A stretch of DNA of 64,000 nt from Impatiens glandulifera (GCF_907164915.1 NC_061867.1:52083852-52147851); one strand, 5' to 3'; counted from the stretch's first letter, positions 22,815-35,884 are shown. Notes: generated by a model from the letters alone, not told the origin. Numbers and translations: made by a program.

Positions 22815-25289
22815 ATGCTGATTGGTTCTGGGAAATTGATGCATGATCCTGATGAGGGTGAAATAGTTGAGAAATCTCCAAGTGGGAGATTTGTTCGGGT
22901 ATGATGATGAATCTTTCAATTTTGAATACTAAAAAGTTGAATTTATAAGTAAAAGACTGATCTGTTAGATGTACTTCTTTCAGTATAATGAAATTCTGGG
23001 AAGAGGGGCCTTCAAGATTGTGTATGATTTCATATGGGTATCTTCAATTTCTGCTTTATTTATCTATCTGTTCGTGTTTACTAAGTTCATTTGATTGTTA
23101 TGTTCTAGATATAAGGGTTTTGATGAAGTTGATGGAATAGAAATTGCATGGAACCAAGTGAGTCTTGATGATGCTTTAAGAACTGCTGAACATTTAGAAA
23201 GACTTTACTCTGAGGTTCATTTGTTGAAGACACTCAAACATGAAAACATCATCCGTTCTTACTGTTCTTGGGTAGACAATGAAAGCAAAACTATCAACAT
23301 GATTACTGAATTATTCACATCTGGAAGTTTGAGACAGTGAGTTTTTTTGCTTTTTAACTGTTAAATAAATCCCTTTTTTTTCGTGAATTGTTTGTCTTAG
23401 GTTGGTTTCCATTACAATTCTAGATATCGTAGAAAGCATAAGAGTGTTGATATGAAGGCGATCAAGAACTGGGCAACACAGATTCTTCACGGGTTGAGTT
23501 ATCTCCATGGGCATGATCCTCCTATCATTCATAGAGATTTAAAGTGCGATAATATATTTGTTAATGGGAATAATGGGGAGGTTAAAATTGGAGATCTTGG
23601 TTTGGCTACTGTAATGCAGCAGTCTACTGCACGGAGTGTCATCGGTTAGGTTTTTTTTGTTTTGTTTTTTCTTTCTGGTTTGTGTGGGTTATAGGGTTTG
23701 TAACAAAATTCTTCATGGCTACAGGTACTCCTGAATTCATGGCTCCTGAACTCTATGAAGAGGAATACAATGAACTCGTTGACGTATACTCATTTGGCAT
23801 GTGCGTGTTAGAGTTAGTTACGTGTGAATATCCTTATAGTGAATGCAAGAATCCGGCTCAGATATATAAGAAAGTCACTTCTGTAAGTTTCTAAATGTTA
23901 TTATCATTTATTATACGAGTACAATGAACTGCTCAAACTGAACCAATCTTTCAATTGATGGTTGAAGATTCTGAAAACCGTTGCCTAGATGAATATTTTG
24001 TCCCAAACAAAACATCACTGTGGCCTTTATTCTAAACCAATCTTAACTGGTCTTATAACCAACCGAGCTGAACTGGTAGTTTAATCACCAACCGAATGTT
24101 GAAGATTTTGGAAAATGGATAGACAATGGTTGGGATGAATTTTTCGATGAATAAGAAGACTCAAACAAACCGATTACAACCCACCACTATATTTCTTAGT
24201 GACCTATTTTATTTAGTTTCCTTTCATTATCAAGTAATCCAAGCTTAAACAGTCCAATTAATTCCTCTCATGTGAGACTTTGACTGTCGAAGAATAGCTT
24301 TCAACCCTACTCTGTTTCTGAGTGGCCTTTTAATAAAGTCGATTGCTTTGAATAACCTACCAAACCGAACCGATTGTACAACCGTCGGAAAAGCTGATGA
24401 CTCAACCAAACAGCTTATTACAATCCTACTATATTTCTGAGTGGCCTTTACTTTTTTTCAGGGTATAAAGCCGCTAGCTTTGAATAAAGTGAAAGACCCC
24501 AAAGTGAAAGATTTCATCGAGAAATGCCTTGTTCCAGCATCCATGAGATTATCTGTTGAAAAGTTATTGGAAGACCCTTTCCTATCCATTGAATCAAAAA
24601 AGGATTCGCCTTTTTCTTCCAATTCATTATCGTCGGAGACAACTTCTTCTATGATGGACATAGACTCAAAAATCAGTAAGCTTTCGATTAGCACTGAAAC
24701 TGTACTTGCTGATTCTGTTCTAGAACTCGAGAAATATTTGGGAATGAACAAATACGTTATAAAAGGCGAGAAGTACGACGATGACTCCATTTCATTAACC
24801 CTACGTATGGCCGACTCATCCGGTTAGTATTGTAAATAGAAATAAACTCTGCCATCTTGTTTTTCCCTCTTTCAGATAATAAAGTTACTTTTTACAGGTC
24901 GGATAAAGAACATACATTTTATGTTCAACCTGGATTCAGACACATCTGTTTCTGTTGCGGGCGAGATGGTGGAACATTTAGAATTGTCGAACGAGGTTGT
25001 GGATTTCATTGTCGAGTTAATCGATAGCCTGCTCACGAGAATGGTGCCTTGTTGGAAACTGGCTTCTTCTGAGTCTTTCGAAGTTTATACAAACGACGAT
25101 ATATCTTTAAGGAGTTGTTCAGCTGTGATGAGCGAAGTAACCAAGAATTTGGAGCTGAAGGAGGAGCTCGACGCGATAGAGGCTAACTATCACGAGTCGC
25201 TACTAGAACTCGCTAGGATGAGAGAAGAGGCGGTTGAGAATGCGAGAAAGAGGTGGATGTTGAGGGAGGGAAAACAACTTATTGCGTGA
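22815..25289 (+). CDS. WNK (with-no-lysine) serine/threonine protein kinase
   Basis: Exons 22815-22898, 22984-23021, 23109-23336, 23424-23644, 23725-23882, 24462-24822, 24898-25289 give 493 residues, all introns GT-AG. Residues about 29-284 are the kinase domain. The glycine loop is GRGAFK with Lys39. The usual ATP-binding lysine position is Asn56 (EIAWNQV), the mark of WNK kinases, where the loop lysine takes over. The catalytic loop is HRDLKCDN with Asp155, and the metal motif GDLG (173-176) replaces DFG, as is normal in plant WNKs. [17 protein letters not shown] follows. After a serine-rich linker, residues about 353-415 ([18 protein letters not shown]) form an OSR1_C-like domain, and the tail is charged and helical. 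Plant WNKs act in flowering time, ion and stress signalling; substrates are unknown here. All key residues are intact. The start is the first ATG after a probable leader intron. Confidence 0.93.
23935..24480 (+). repeat. Internal repeats in WNK intron 5 that copy the splice junction
   Basis: The 579-bp intron (23883-24461) contains several degenerate units sharing TTTCTGAGTGGCCTTT (at about 24312 and 24431, with weaker forms near 24195 and 24018) and AACCGA-type words. The copy at 24312 is followed by AAAGTCGATTGCTTTGAATAA. This parallels the true start of exon 6, AAAGCCGCTAGCTTTGAATAA at 24467-24487. The intron has thus grown by tandem duplication including part of the 3' exon. Confidence 0.7.
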
Positions 25290-28200
25290 GGATGAGCAGA
25301 TTGACGGTAGTTATTGTTTCAAGTTTCTTTTGTGTGTGTTTTTCTTCTTTTAGTGTATAAATGCTACTCTTGATCTGTAATATGGATTATGGAGTAGCTC
25401 TTTACAGGGGATGTTATGGTTTTCAATTGATTTATGTGTTTGAAGTTTGAAATTATCATTCTTCAATTGTCAATGTTCTTGACAATATAGTACAGTTTTT
25501 TAAGGAATCCCAACTATGGATTTGTTTGATATTTTGAGTGATAATTAGTTGGTTCTTAATTTAAATGATATAAAAAATTATTTGATAATACTTTATGATT
25601 TTCATATGAATTTATTTGAAATTATTAATATCAAACTTGTGGGGAATGATATATGTCCATTTCTATCAGTTTTTTAGTGTAGGACCAGGATACAATATTA
25701 TTGATTGCAAGATACCAAAAATTGTTAAAGTTAGTTGGCTTCTTAGGCATTGTTTGATTTGAATTTAATTTTAATATATGTCATTTTGATATATATTTTT
25801 AAATATTTAATAAAAAATAGGCTGTTTAAGATAAATTATTAAAATGTTTTTTTTATAGTTAAAATTTTAATTTTTTACCAATTAAGGTTATTTTGATATT
25901 TTAGTTAATTAAATATATTTACGGGTTATAATGATAATAATGTTATCTAGAATTATTTTAAAAAAATAAAATACCATCAAATTAGCTCTTTGGGCAGGTT
26001 TGATGTAGGTTTATTTGAGATTCTTTTGAGATTTTATTCCATTTTTATAATTTTTCTCTATCAAATCCCTGTCATTCAAATAATGTAATTATTCACTTAA
26101 TCAACTAAAATGTATTTATTTTATCTTTAAAAAATACAAAATATTATTATAATAATTTAATAAATTAAAAACTCAAATAACTTTTTTTTTTGTTAAGTTT
26201 CTTTTGACAAAATTTTAAAAATTCTTAAAAAAAAAACAATATGAAACAAGCCCAAATTTGTGCATTTGTTCATTTTTATTATTAAAAAAAAATTGGGAAG
26301 TTAATAATGGTTAGACTCTTACTTCTATTTTAGCGTTTTTTTTTTGTTGAATAATAGTACTTCATATATATACTAACTATTATAGTTTTTTTACTTTTTT
26401 TTTTTGTATTTACTATTATATTGATCTTTTAATATTTTTTTTAGATGTTTAAACGATAAAAAGTTAAGTTGAAATCATTTAAGAATTAAAATTTACTATT
26501 TGAATATATTTTTATTCATTATGAACAATACAAATATTTGCAAGATAGTGCAAGTGAAAAAAAAATCATTTTTAAAAGACTAAAGAATTTATGTTTGATT
26601 CTAGTTAAAACATTCTAAATTGAAATTGAAAGAGGCTAATATGGTAGATGTTGTATTAACTTGTTTTTTTAGAATAAACTTTGGTTTATAATAAAACAAA
26701 AAAATAAAAATAATCTCATTTTAAAATAATTGGAAAATGTGTCATCATATTTTCCAGACATTTATTCTTTAAATTCTAATAAGTTAATTAGTCAAAACAT
26801 CGGATGCATGTGTTTATATTTCATGATCATATTTTATAGTAAGTTAGTAAAATATAAAATATATTAATATTTAAAATATTATAAAAGAAAATAATATAAA
26901 AATATCTTGTCAACTAATTTTTTGAAAAATGTTGATAGGGGTAAGTGAAGCCACGAAGGCAAGAACGGTTGGTGGACCTTATTAATTTGGTAGCGGACAA
27001 AATTAACACATTTTGCTATCAAATTTTAATCACTAAAATTAACATTTTTGGCTTAATTTTATTCCAATTTTAATTTGGACCTCATGTTTTTATTTTTAAA
27101 ATTTTATATTATTTTCTTGTTATTATCATTTGATCGTCTTATAATTATATCATATTCTAGTTTTATTTCAATTAGAGACTTAAATGTTTCGCCCTTAAAA
27201 CAAATGTTTTACTACTTTTCTTTTATCCTTAAAATCAATCAAAATTTTGATGTGTAAATCAAATTAGGCGATGAATAACAATAATAATAATGTTGCCTAA
27301 CATAATCATTATAGAGATATTTATGACAATATCTAATACTCCATAATAAATGTAGATGCGTGAAAGTCTCACTCTCAATATTAGTTTAATTTGACTTTAA
27401 ATATGAAAATTATGATTATATAAACTTGTGCAATAATTTTAGTGAATAAATTATAACGTATAAATAAAATTAAATATTTTTCAATGTTTATTGAATAGGG
27501 GTCTATGTAGGGCTTTATCTCACTTCGAAATTTATTTATTATTAAAATTTTATGATATAAATGTGAAATTACTTTCTAATTTTTAAATTTTTTAAATTAA
27601 ATATATTATTTATTTTTATCTAATTAAAAAAAATAAAACTTATATTTATCTACTCTCATTTTATAATTATTTTTTTATTATTTATTTAAAACTATCAATT
27701 TTTTTTTTCAAACTCACCTAAATTCGTACATGGTCGCATTCTCATAGTTAGTTTGGTATTTAAATATTAATAAACTTATATGACCCAATATATAAACTAG
27801 AGCGAAATTATATGTGAAAAAAATAAACCATTTTGTTTTTAAACCTAAATAATTTTTCTTTTGCAAACACATTTTAGACAAGAAATTGAGTTCCACAAAC
27901 TTAAATTTTTGTGTGTAAGTATAATATAATATAATAGTGTTAATCAACAAATTATTGAGTAATTGTAATATTATTGCGTATTGTTATTCAGGTCAATGCA
28001 TTTTACCAAAAAAAAATATATAATAATTTAGACAAAAGAGTTTAACAAGTTAGCTCAAATGGTTCTAACAAACATCAAAGCTCTCTAGACTCCTTAAATT
28101 TCTAAAAAAAAGGGTCCATGAAAAAAAAAAAAGTAGTGTTTTTTATATCATCACCATCTTAATCATTTTTTTTTAATTTGAGAAAAAAAAAATCAAGAGT

Positions 28201-28414
28201 AATTTTATTTTTATTTAATATAAAATATGTAATTAAATTATACAAAACTTATGTTTTAAGTGAAAAATTGAAAAAAAAAAAATTAGAAAAGATAATTGAT
28301 TATTTTTTAACCAATATAATTGATTTTTGATAAAATAAGAAGAATGTAACATATTAATTCAAATATACTATCACTCTCTAACTACATATTTTAGTTACCA
28401 TCCCAATTAAAGAA
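25290..28414. other. Intergenic DNA after the WNK gene
   Basis: The first 200 bases are the WNK 3' region. The remainder is AT-rich with no supported gene. The frames at 27075-27257 and 27714-27950 are hydrophobic or Lys/Asn-rich by composition only. A weak transposon-like segment is listed at 27485-27700. Confidence 0.45.
27485..27700. repeat. MITE-like fragment related to 30341-30570
   Basis: Opens near AATAGGGGTCTATGTAGGG and runs into TATTTATTTTTATCTAATT and AAAACTTATATTTATC, words also found in order at 30341-30570. The G-rich opening followed by AT-rich body suggests an old hAT-type element. Ends are not defined. Confidence 0.35.
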
Positions 28415-28590
28415 AAATAGTCGAACTTTCAATAATCGTAGAAATCTGATGCGTATCATACATAATACTATTATTATGACGTTTTCTGAGATTTGTTCAT
28501 ACAACATTGTGGAAGGAGTTAATCATTATTCTCGAATATTTACGAGCTCGATAAATTATTATGTATCGATTTTTTTTATATTTATTTATT
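28415..28590 (+). mobile_element. 5'-truncated LINE fragment (3' end only)
   Basis: Matches the 3' end of the LINE relic at 40330-42905 in order: AACTTTCAATAATCGTAG (versus AACTTTCAATGATCGTAG at 42754), then GTATCATACATAAT, TTAATCATTATTC, and ATTTACGAGCTCGATAA (also at 42868). Only the last 160 or so bases are present, the usual result of incomplete reverse transcription. It lies about 0.4 kb upstream of the transporter gene. Confidence 0.75.
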
Positions 28591-28974
28591 TATTTATTTT
28601 CATGTAATTAAAATTTTAATTTTTAATATATATTAATTTTTTTTATTAATTTATCATATTATAATAAACAAAGAATAATGATTAAATCTGATGATTACAA
28701 ATTTAATTGAGAGAAATTTATGAAAATATTAATTGATACAAATAATTTAAGAAAAGAATCTCTCCCCCAAGCTGTCATCTCTCTCAATCTCTCTCTCTCT
28801 GGTTTTGGTTGGTCAGAGAGAATCAACCTTTCATGCCTTGGATTCTTCCTGCATTTCCATTATCAGATTCACAGAATTGCACTGAATCTTTCTCTCTCCC
28901 TCTCTCTGTGTGTTTTCCTCCAAAAATCCACTCCGATATCACGATAGACGACGAGTACGGACAGAGAAACCGCC

Positions 28975-31900
28975 ATGGATGAATCCGTATACGAAATAAA
29001 CGCACCTCTAAGTAAGCTCCTGATCCATTTCTCCATCCATTGTTTGTTTCTTTGTTCGTTTCCGATTTGATGATAAAATCAGTAAATGTCGTATCTAATA
29101 GCTTTAATTTCAATTTAATCAGTAACGCAAGATGAAACACAAGAGAATCCATCAACATCGAGTTCAAAATCCACCGAATCATCAGAAAATTCACCAGTTC
29201 AACAAGTCGCACTCACCGTTCCAACAACCGACGATCCATCTCTTCCCGTTCTCACTTTCCGAATGTGGATTCTCGGAACTCTATCCTGTATCCTTCTATC
29301 GTTCCTGAATCAATTCTTCTGGTACAGAACGGAACCGTTAACAATAACCGCAATCTCAGCTCAGATCGCGGTTGTACCTTTAGGTAGATTAATGGCAGCA
29401 GGAATAACAGATCGGATATTCTTTAGAGGAAGTAGATTTGAATTCACGTTGAATCCAGGTCCGTTTAATGTTAAAGAACATGTGTTGATTACGATATTTG
29501 CTAACTCCGGCGCCGGAACTGTTTATGCGATTCACGTCGTCACGGTTGTTAAGGTGTATTATAAACAGCACATCACGTTTTTTGTATCTCTCTTGGTTGT
29601 TATAACTACTCAGGTTAGTTTGTTTGTTTGTTATTTTTCTAAACAGGATTATTTGAAAATAGTTGTTTAGGGTTTGAAATTTGAATGACAGGTATTAGGG
29701 TTTGGATGGGCTGGTATTTACCGACGGTATTTGGTTGAACCGGCGGCTATGTGGTGGCCGGCGAATCTTGTTCAAGTCTCCTTATTCAGGTAACTTAAGA
29801 TCTCTTCTTGTTTATAATTTCATTATTATGTGCATATACATGTTTATTAGCTAATATTTTACAATAGTTGACTAAAATCCCAATTAAATATATTAAAATG
29901 GGAAACGTGATTCTTACTGAAAATGAAATTTTATTGATACCAACTTATTTGTTTAATAAGAAAAACTATGTTAAATTATCATTAGATTTGTGTTTTTGGA
30001 GTTGATTTTAATTGATTAGTTGTGGATTATAAATTGTTGAATGTATATATTAGATATTCAAAAAATCAAACAGAGTCATGATGAAGTATAATCGAGTAGT
30101 TTACTAAATTTATCTAAAAAAATCAACTAAACAAATAAAATTTTGATTTTTAAAAATAGTCAACTATTAGTTGTGAGTTAAAATTATACTCCAATCAAAG
30201 CACAATAACAAAGTATTATACAATTATAATTTAAATTTGGAGTAGAAATGATAGATTACTAAAGGGAGACTATTTAAATTTTGAATTTTTTAGTGACAGA
30301 TTAACGGGTTTAACAAGATTAATTTGAAAATGATTGGTTCCAGGGACGGATCTATATAGGGGTTCGTCCACGCCCACCCAAAAATAAAATATTTTTTTTT
30401 TGGGAAAAATGTAACATTATTTTCTAATTTTAAAAAAAATTAATATAATTCATTATTTATTTATCTAATTATAAAAAAAAAAAAAAAAGTAAAACTTATA
30501 TTTATCCAAAATTTTCTAATTATTTTTTAAGTTCACATAATAATTTTAAGTTCACATGATATAGAGTTTAGTGTGAGTTAGTATGTAAAGTCAAACACAA
30601 AACTTTATAAAAAAAAAATTTATAAACGTGTTTGCAGTGTATTTGAATATTAAATATTGATCCAATTTTGATACATTTATTTAATAAGGTTAAACGTGTG
30701 TTGCAGAAAAGAAAAACAAAATTTACTTTATCCTGGATGTGACGTTATAGAAACATTTACTTTATTTTTTTTTTTATTTTTTGTTTTCTTCAGAAATTGA
30801 AATAATTTTTTTTTGGTACTGTATTTTAGGATTATTACAGAATTTTTCTATTAGGGTTGGGATTGAGATTTTTTAAAAAATCTAGAAGGAGAAAATAATA
30901 ATGATTGGTGATGATTTTAAGAAATTGATGATTATTTTTTGTAAAATGACTTAAAGGGTATTGATATATAAATAAAATAAAAAATAATAATTTAAAATAG
31001 AGAGTATTTTAGTATTTTGGTTAATGAAATGAGTGATGTAATTGTTAAAAAATAATTAATTAAAAAATTAATTTTGTTTAAGTTTTTAAAATAATTCAAA
31101 GAAAACAAGGCCTTAGACATTGGGTTATGTAATAATAACTGAATTTGTTTTTGTTTTTTTGTTTTTAAGATTAGTTGATAATATTTTAGATTTTTTTGTT
31201 AAATTTAGTGTGTTAAGATGTTAGGATTAGTCAACTACTTCATAAAATTTCATCCCAACTGTTTAAATCGTCTTTGGTGGTTTTGGATATAATATATGTT
31301 TAATCCATTTTATCAATTTTAATCTTTAAATATTATTTCAAAATTCATTTATAAATCAAATGCAATGATAAATAAGAAAAAAAAATATAAAAAAGGAAAA
31401 TCTTGAAAAAAACTTTTTATAATTGTGAAAAAGTATTTTTTTAAAATAAAAATTAATTTTAAGAGGTTAACACTATTACCATATTCATAATTAAATTTAA
31501 GACTTTTATTCGATTGAGCAAAATTCTTACTATCTATGGATTAGTTGAAACTAAGTTTGTATAAGAAAACATTCATAAATGTTAGTAAAAACACTTTTCT
31601 TGTCAAATATTTCATATCTTGATTTAAATGTTATAATTTTTAGTTATAATTTAACTATATTTATAAATTTATTGTTGTTTTTTTGGTCTAAACCTTTATT
31701 CAGATAAATTTAAACTCTTGTTAAATAGTAATTAAGATTTACTAGAGATAATCAAACTAAATAATTTTTAAATTTATTAGTAAGTAAATATTCAATTTTA
31801 CAAAGTTTATTATGAATATTGATTTGTGACTTCCCTATTGAAACAGAGCATTGCACGAAACAGAAGAAAGGCCAAAAGGCGGGTTAACACGAACTCAGTT

Positions 31901-33928
31901 CTTCCTAATCGCTCTCGCTTGCAGCTTCGCTTACTACGTTTTTCCCGGCTATCTCTTTCAAATGTTAACCTCGTTTTCTTGGGTATGTTGGATATTTCCT
32001 TCCTCGGTATTGGCCCAACAACTCGGGTCTGGTCTTTACGGTCTTGGGCTTGGAGCATTGGGCTTTGATTGGTCCAGTATCTCATCATACCTTGGAAGCC
32101 CATTAGCAAGCCCATGGTTTGCCACAGCCAATGTTGCTGCTGGCTTTGTCTTAGTAATGTATGTGTTAACTCCAATAACTTATTGGTTCAATGTCTATAA
32201 AGCCAAAACATTTCCCATATTCTCAAATGCCCTTTTCAAGTCTAATGGTACCAAATATAACATATCGAGCATAGTCGACTCCAATTTCCACCTCAACCTT
32301 GAATCATACGAAGAACAAGGACCTCTTTATTTGAGTACTTTCTTCGCAATGACTTACGGTGTTGGATTCGCTGCCCTCACCGCCACGATCATGCACGTGT
32401 TTTTGTTTCACGGAAGGTAAATCGTGAACATTATCTTCAAATTATGTGAATTTCTCTAAACAGTTAGTAATACAGGGAAATATGGGATCAGACTAAAGCG
32501 AGTTTGAAGGATAAAGGAATGGATATACACACGAGATTGATGTCACGATATAACCAAGTGCCGGAATGGTGGTTTTGGGCAATGCTTGTGGGGAATATTG
32601 GTGTTACAATATTTGCGTGCGAGTATTACAATGAACAACTTCAATTACCGTGGTGGGGTGTTGTCTTAGCTTGTGCCATTGCATTTGTCTTCACTCTTCC
32701 TATTGGAATTATCACCGCAATCACAAATCAGGTACGATGTATCATTCGAGTTTCAATATAGATATAACACATACTAATATTTATTTGAATTGTGAATAGT
32801 CGCCAGGATTGAATATCATAACAGAGTACATAATAGGATACATCTACCCAGGATATCCAGTTGCCAACATGTGTTTCAAAGTATATGGATACATAAGTAT
32901 GTCACAAGCAATCACATTTCTTCAAGATTTTAAACTCGGTCATTACATGAAAATCCCACCAAGAACTATGTTCATGGCACAAATTGTGGGCACTCTCATA
33001 GCCGGGATAGTTTATTTGAGCACTGCATGGTGGTTATTGGAAACAATCCCAGATATTTGCACTTCCGATTCTTCCATTTGGACTTGCCCATCCGATACTG
33101 TCTTTTACGACGCATCTGTCATATGGGGATTGATTGGACCGCGTCGTATATTTGGCGATCTCGGCACTTATAGTGCTATCAATTGGTTCTTTCTCGGCGG
33201 TGCTATTGCTCCAGTTATTGTATGGCTTGCTCATAAGGTAATTGTCACTTTTTATCATACACTCCTTTTTTTTTTCATATTGATAGTAACTAAGGGAAAT
33301 CTTGACAATAGTTTTGATCATAGTAAATTAAAATAAAAAACAATGAAACAATACAAATAAGGTTGAAAATAATCTAGATTATAATTATTTTTAAAAATTT
33401 ACTTTAAAAGCATGATTGTCACAAAAACATTAGTTTCTATTGCAACATATATAATAAAACATTATTCAAATATTAAAATAATTGAATTTTTTTTATTTTG
33501 AATGTTTACCCTATATACCTTATTTGTGTTACTAAGTTTATCTCGGTGAGCCACGTTAAACTTGTGTCTTTCTTTAGGCGTATCCGGAGAAGGAGTGGAT
33601 ACGGCTAATAAACATGCCGGTATTGATCGGGGCAACGGGAATGATGCCTCCGGCGACGGCGGTGAATTACACGACGTGGGTATTGGTGGGATTTTTATCT
33701 GGATTTGTGGTTTATCGATATCGACCGGAGATGTGGAGGAGGTATAATTATGTGTTGTCGGGGGCTTTGGATGCTGGTTTGGCATTTATGGCGGTTTTGT
33801 TGTATTTATCTTTGGGATTGGAAGGTATTGATCTTCAATGGTGGGGGAATAATCTTGATGGTTGTCCTTTTGCCACGTGTCCTACTGCTAAAGGAGTCAA
33901 CGTCCAAGGTTGTCCTGTTTCATCTTAA
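28975..33928 (+). CDS. Oligopeptide transporter (OPT family, PT clade)
   Basis: Exons 28975-29011, 29123-29613, 29692-29789, 31847-32416, 32476-32731, 32800-33237, 33578-33928 give 746 residues, the usual OPT length, with GT-AG introns. The start has a good context (CGCCATGG). Residues 1-60 are a hydrophilic serine-rich cytosolic tail. The rest alternates hydrophobic helices and short loops, about 14-16 membrane spans. The two family signatures are intact: NPG (residues 123-125, in [10 protein letters not shown]) and KIPPR (535-539). The C-terminus has a cysteine-rich end ([13 protein letters not shown]). OPT proteins are proton-coupled plasma-membrane importers of small peptides, glutathione or metal chelates; the substrate cannot be read from sequence. 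Intron 3 is about 2 kb and carries two MITE-like elements, yet the reading frame is undamaged. Confidence 0.95.
30341..30570. repeat. MITE-like fragment in OPT intron 3
   Basis: Begins CAGGGACGGATCTATATAGG, a start typical of plant hAT-type MITEs, then shares AT-rich words with 27485-27700. No clear inverted end or 8-bp duplication was found, so it is probably truncated. Confidence 0.45.
30829..31112. mobile_element. Harbinger-like (Tourist-type) MITE, copy 1, in OPT intron 3
   Basis: Flanked by TTA at 30826-30828 and 31113-31115, the 3-bp target used by PIF/Harbinger. The right end reads GGCCTTGTTTTCTTTG on the - strand, while the left end has diverged. The interior shares long phrases with the copy at 58018-58275 (ATTGGTGATGATTTT, GGTATTGATATA, TTTTAGTATTTTGGTTAATG) and, inverted, with 34546-34814. 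Confidence 0.75.
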
Positions 33929-34545
33929 TTTTAGTAGTTGAAACAATTCAAGAACATTGATTTTTTTTTATATTTAATGAAACCTGTGTAAATTATTATT
34001 TGTTTGTTTGTGTACTATACTCATGAACACATATATTTGTTTTCAATTTTTCACATAATGTTGTTTCTGTACTTAAATTGAGAAAATGAATCTAGTAAAA
34101 TTAATAATAGAACAGTATTATAGTGATTTTTAAGATAAATAGGGAGTAAAAATTAATAAATTAAATAAAATTATGTTTATTATCTCAAATGCATTCCAAT
34201 TTATTTGGTATTTTATAGAACTATAAATAAATGACTTATGAGTTTTTAATTTTCTAAAAATAATTGAAAAATATTTGGAGATTGAGAAATTTCTCTTCAT
34301 TTTGTTTTTAAATTGACTATTGTAGAAAATTATTTATTCTTATCTATAGGATTGACCATGTAGAGATTTTATTTACTTGGATTTTAAGTTTGTCGAATTT
34401 TCTAAATAAATAGATAACAAAATTTAAAGATGGAACCGGTGTCTTTGAAATGTTAAGTAAATCTAATTTTCTTAGTACTATATTTAATATAAAAAAACTC
34501 AATCTGCTAATTTAAATAGTAAGAGTGGTTCACTTATATCACTTA
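33929..34545. other. 3' region of the OPT gene and intergenic DNA
   Basis: Contains the probable 3' untranslated region with AT-rich polyadenylation-type sequence. Nothing else recognised. Confidence 0.4.
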
Positions 34546-34814
34546 GGCCTGGTTCAGTATGTGTTTTTAAAAAAAATCCATACAAAATCAAATAAGTATT
34601 ACTTTATCTCTTTTTATTCGTTACATCACTCAAATCATTAATCAAAATACTAAAATACCTTCTATTTTAAATTATTATTTTTTATTTTATCTATATATAT
34701 TAATACCCTTTAAGTCTTTTTATTAAAAATAATTATTATCTCCTCAAAATCATCATCCATCATTATTTTTTTTTCTCTCTAAGTTTTTAAAATAACCCCA
34801 AACCGAACGAGCTC
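34546..34814. mobile_element. Harbinger-like MITE, copy 2
   Basis: Perfect TTA duplications at 34543-34545 and 34815-34817. Left end GGCCTGGTTCAGTATG; right end, read on the - strand, GAGCTCGTTCGGTTTGGGG. The body is the reverse complement of copies 1 and 3 (CATTAATCAAAATACTAAAA, ATATATTAATACCC). It is non-coding. Confidence 0.85.
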
Positions 34815-34963
34815 TTAGTCTAGAGTCTCTAGACATATTACTTTTTCATGACTATCTTATAAAGTTGGAAAATTTATAAATTAAAAATAAATATAATATT
34901 TATAAGGACTAATAAAATTATAAATAATTAAATGATAAGTCTTGTATTTACATGAACAAAAAC

Positions 34964-35274
34964 GGGAAATTTGATGAGATGATCCTAATCACTTTTTGAC
35001 CGGCGCATAAAATAAATGCGTTGGTGACACCTTTTTTTTTGACGAAAATGTCCCAATTGTGAGACGCAATCGGATGCGGTGTAAAAATTTTTATTTTTTA
35101 TTTAAAAAAAAAACTCGTCTCGCGAATATCGGTTGCGTCTCGCGATTGAGGACGTCTCGCGACATGCGCGAAATCGTTTAAAAAAATGAAAAGGTGTCAC
35201 CAGCGCCTTTTATTTTAAGCGCGGGTCAAAAAGTCAAATAAGTGAATCATTATGATCATTTCGTCAAATTTTCC
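34964..35274. mobile_element. Mutator-like MITE with long inverted ends
   Basis: About 80 bp at the left (GGGAAATTTGATGAGATGAT ... GCGTTGGTGACACC) reappears inverted at the right (GGAAAATTTGACGAAATGAT ... GGCGCTGGTGACACC). The flanks ACAAAAAC (34956-34963) and ACAAATAAC (35275-35283) look like a 9-bp target duplication that lost a base. Long inverted repeats plus 9-bp duplication fit Mutator-like elements. The middle holds several GTCTCGCGA words, an unusual CpG cluster in this AT-rich DNA. It has no coding potential. Confidence 0.8.
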
Positions 35275-35756
35275 ACAAATAACATATTTGTTTCGAATTT
35301 TTAGTCAATATTGGATTGTTCTGTGCTTCAATTGAAAAAAAAAATATTGTGTATCTAAAATTTAAAAAAATTATAATATATTTGTGTTATAGTGATTTAT
35401 TTAGATAAATTGACAATAAAATATAAATTTATTATCTGCATTCCAATTTCCTTGGTATTTTGAAGAACTACAAATAAATGTTATTTGTGTTAAATTTCTA
35501 AATTTTAAAAAATAACAATAGTAATTTAAAAATATTTTGAAATTGAGAGACTCTCTTCATTTTATCTTTATATTGACTATTGTATAAATTTATTTATTCT
35601 TCCCTATAGGATTCTACAATACAGGGATTTTATTTCCCTAGTTTTATAGTTTTTATTTTTTATTTTCACAAATATGGAAATTTTGCCAATGAAATTTTGG
35701 TATCGAAATTGTTATAATCTTATAAACTAACTCTATCTCAATTGAAAAGAGTAATT

Positions 35757-35884
35757 TTAAAAGATCAAACATTACGAATTCGAAATCTAAAATTTAAGTC
35801 TCAAAAAATAACGTTAAAATTTAAAAGATCAAACATTACGAATTCGAAATCTAAAATTTAGGTCTCAAAGAATAACGTTAAAAA
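35757..35884. repeat. 64-bp tandem duplication
   Basis: Two near-identical head-to-tail copies (AAGATCAAACATTACGAATT ... AATAACGTTAAAA) with one or two differences. Confidence 0.95.

Noticed and set aside
28720..28947. 75-codon frame ahead of the OPT start
   Set aside because: Its Leu/Ser runs come from CTCTCT leader sequence; the family N-terminus begins at 28975.
31810..32175. Opposite-strand 121-codon frame in OPT exon 4
   Set aside because: A shadow of the transporter exon; the + strand frame has family motifs and proper splice sites.
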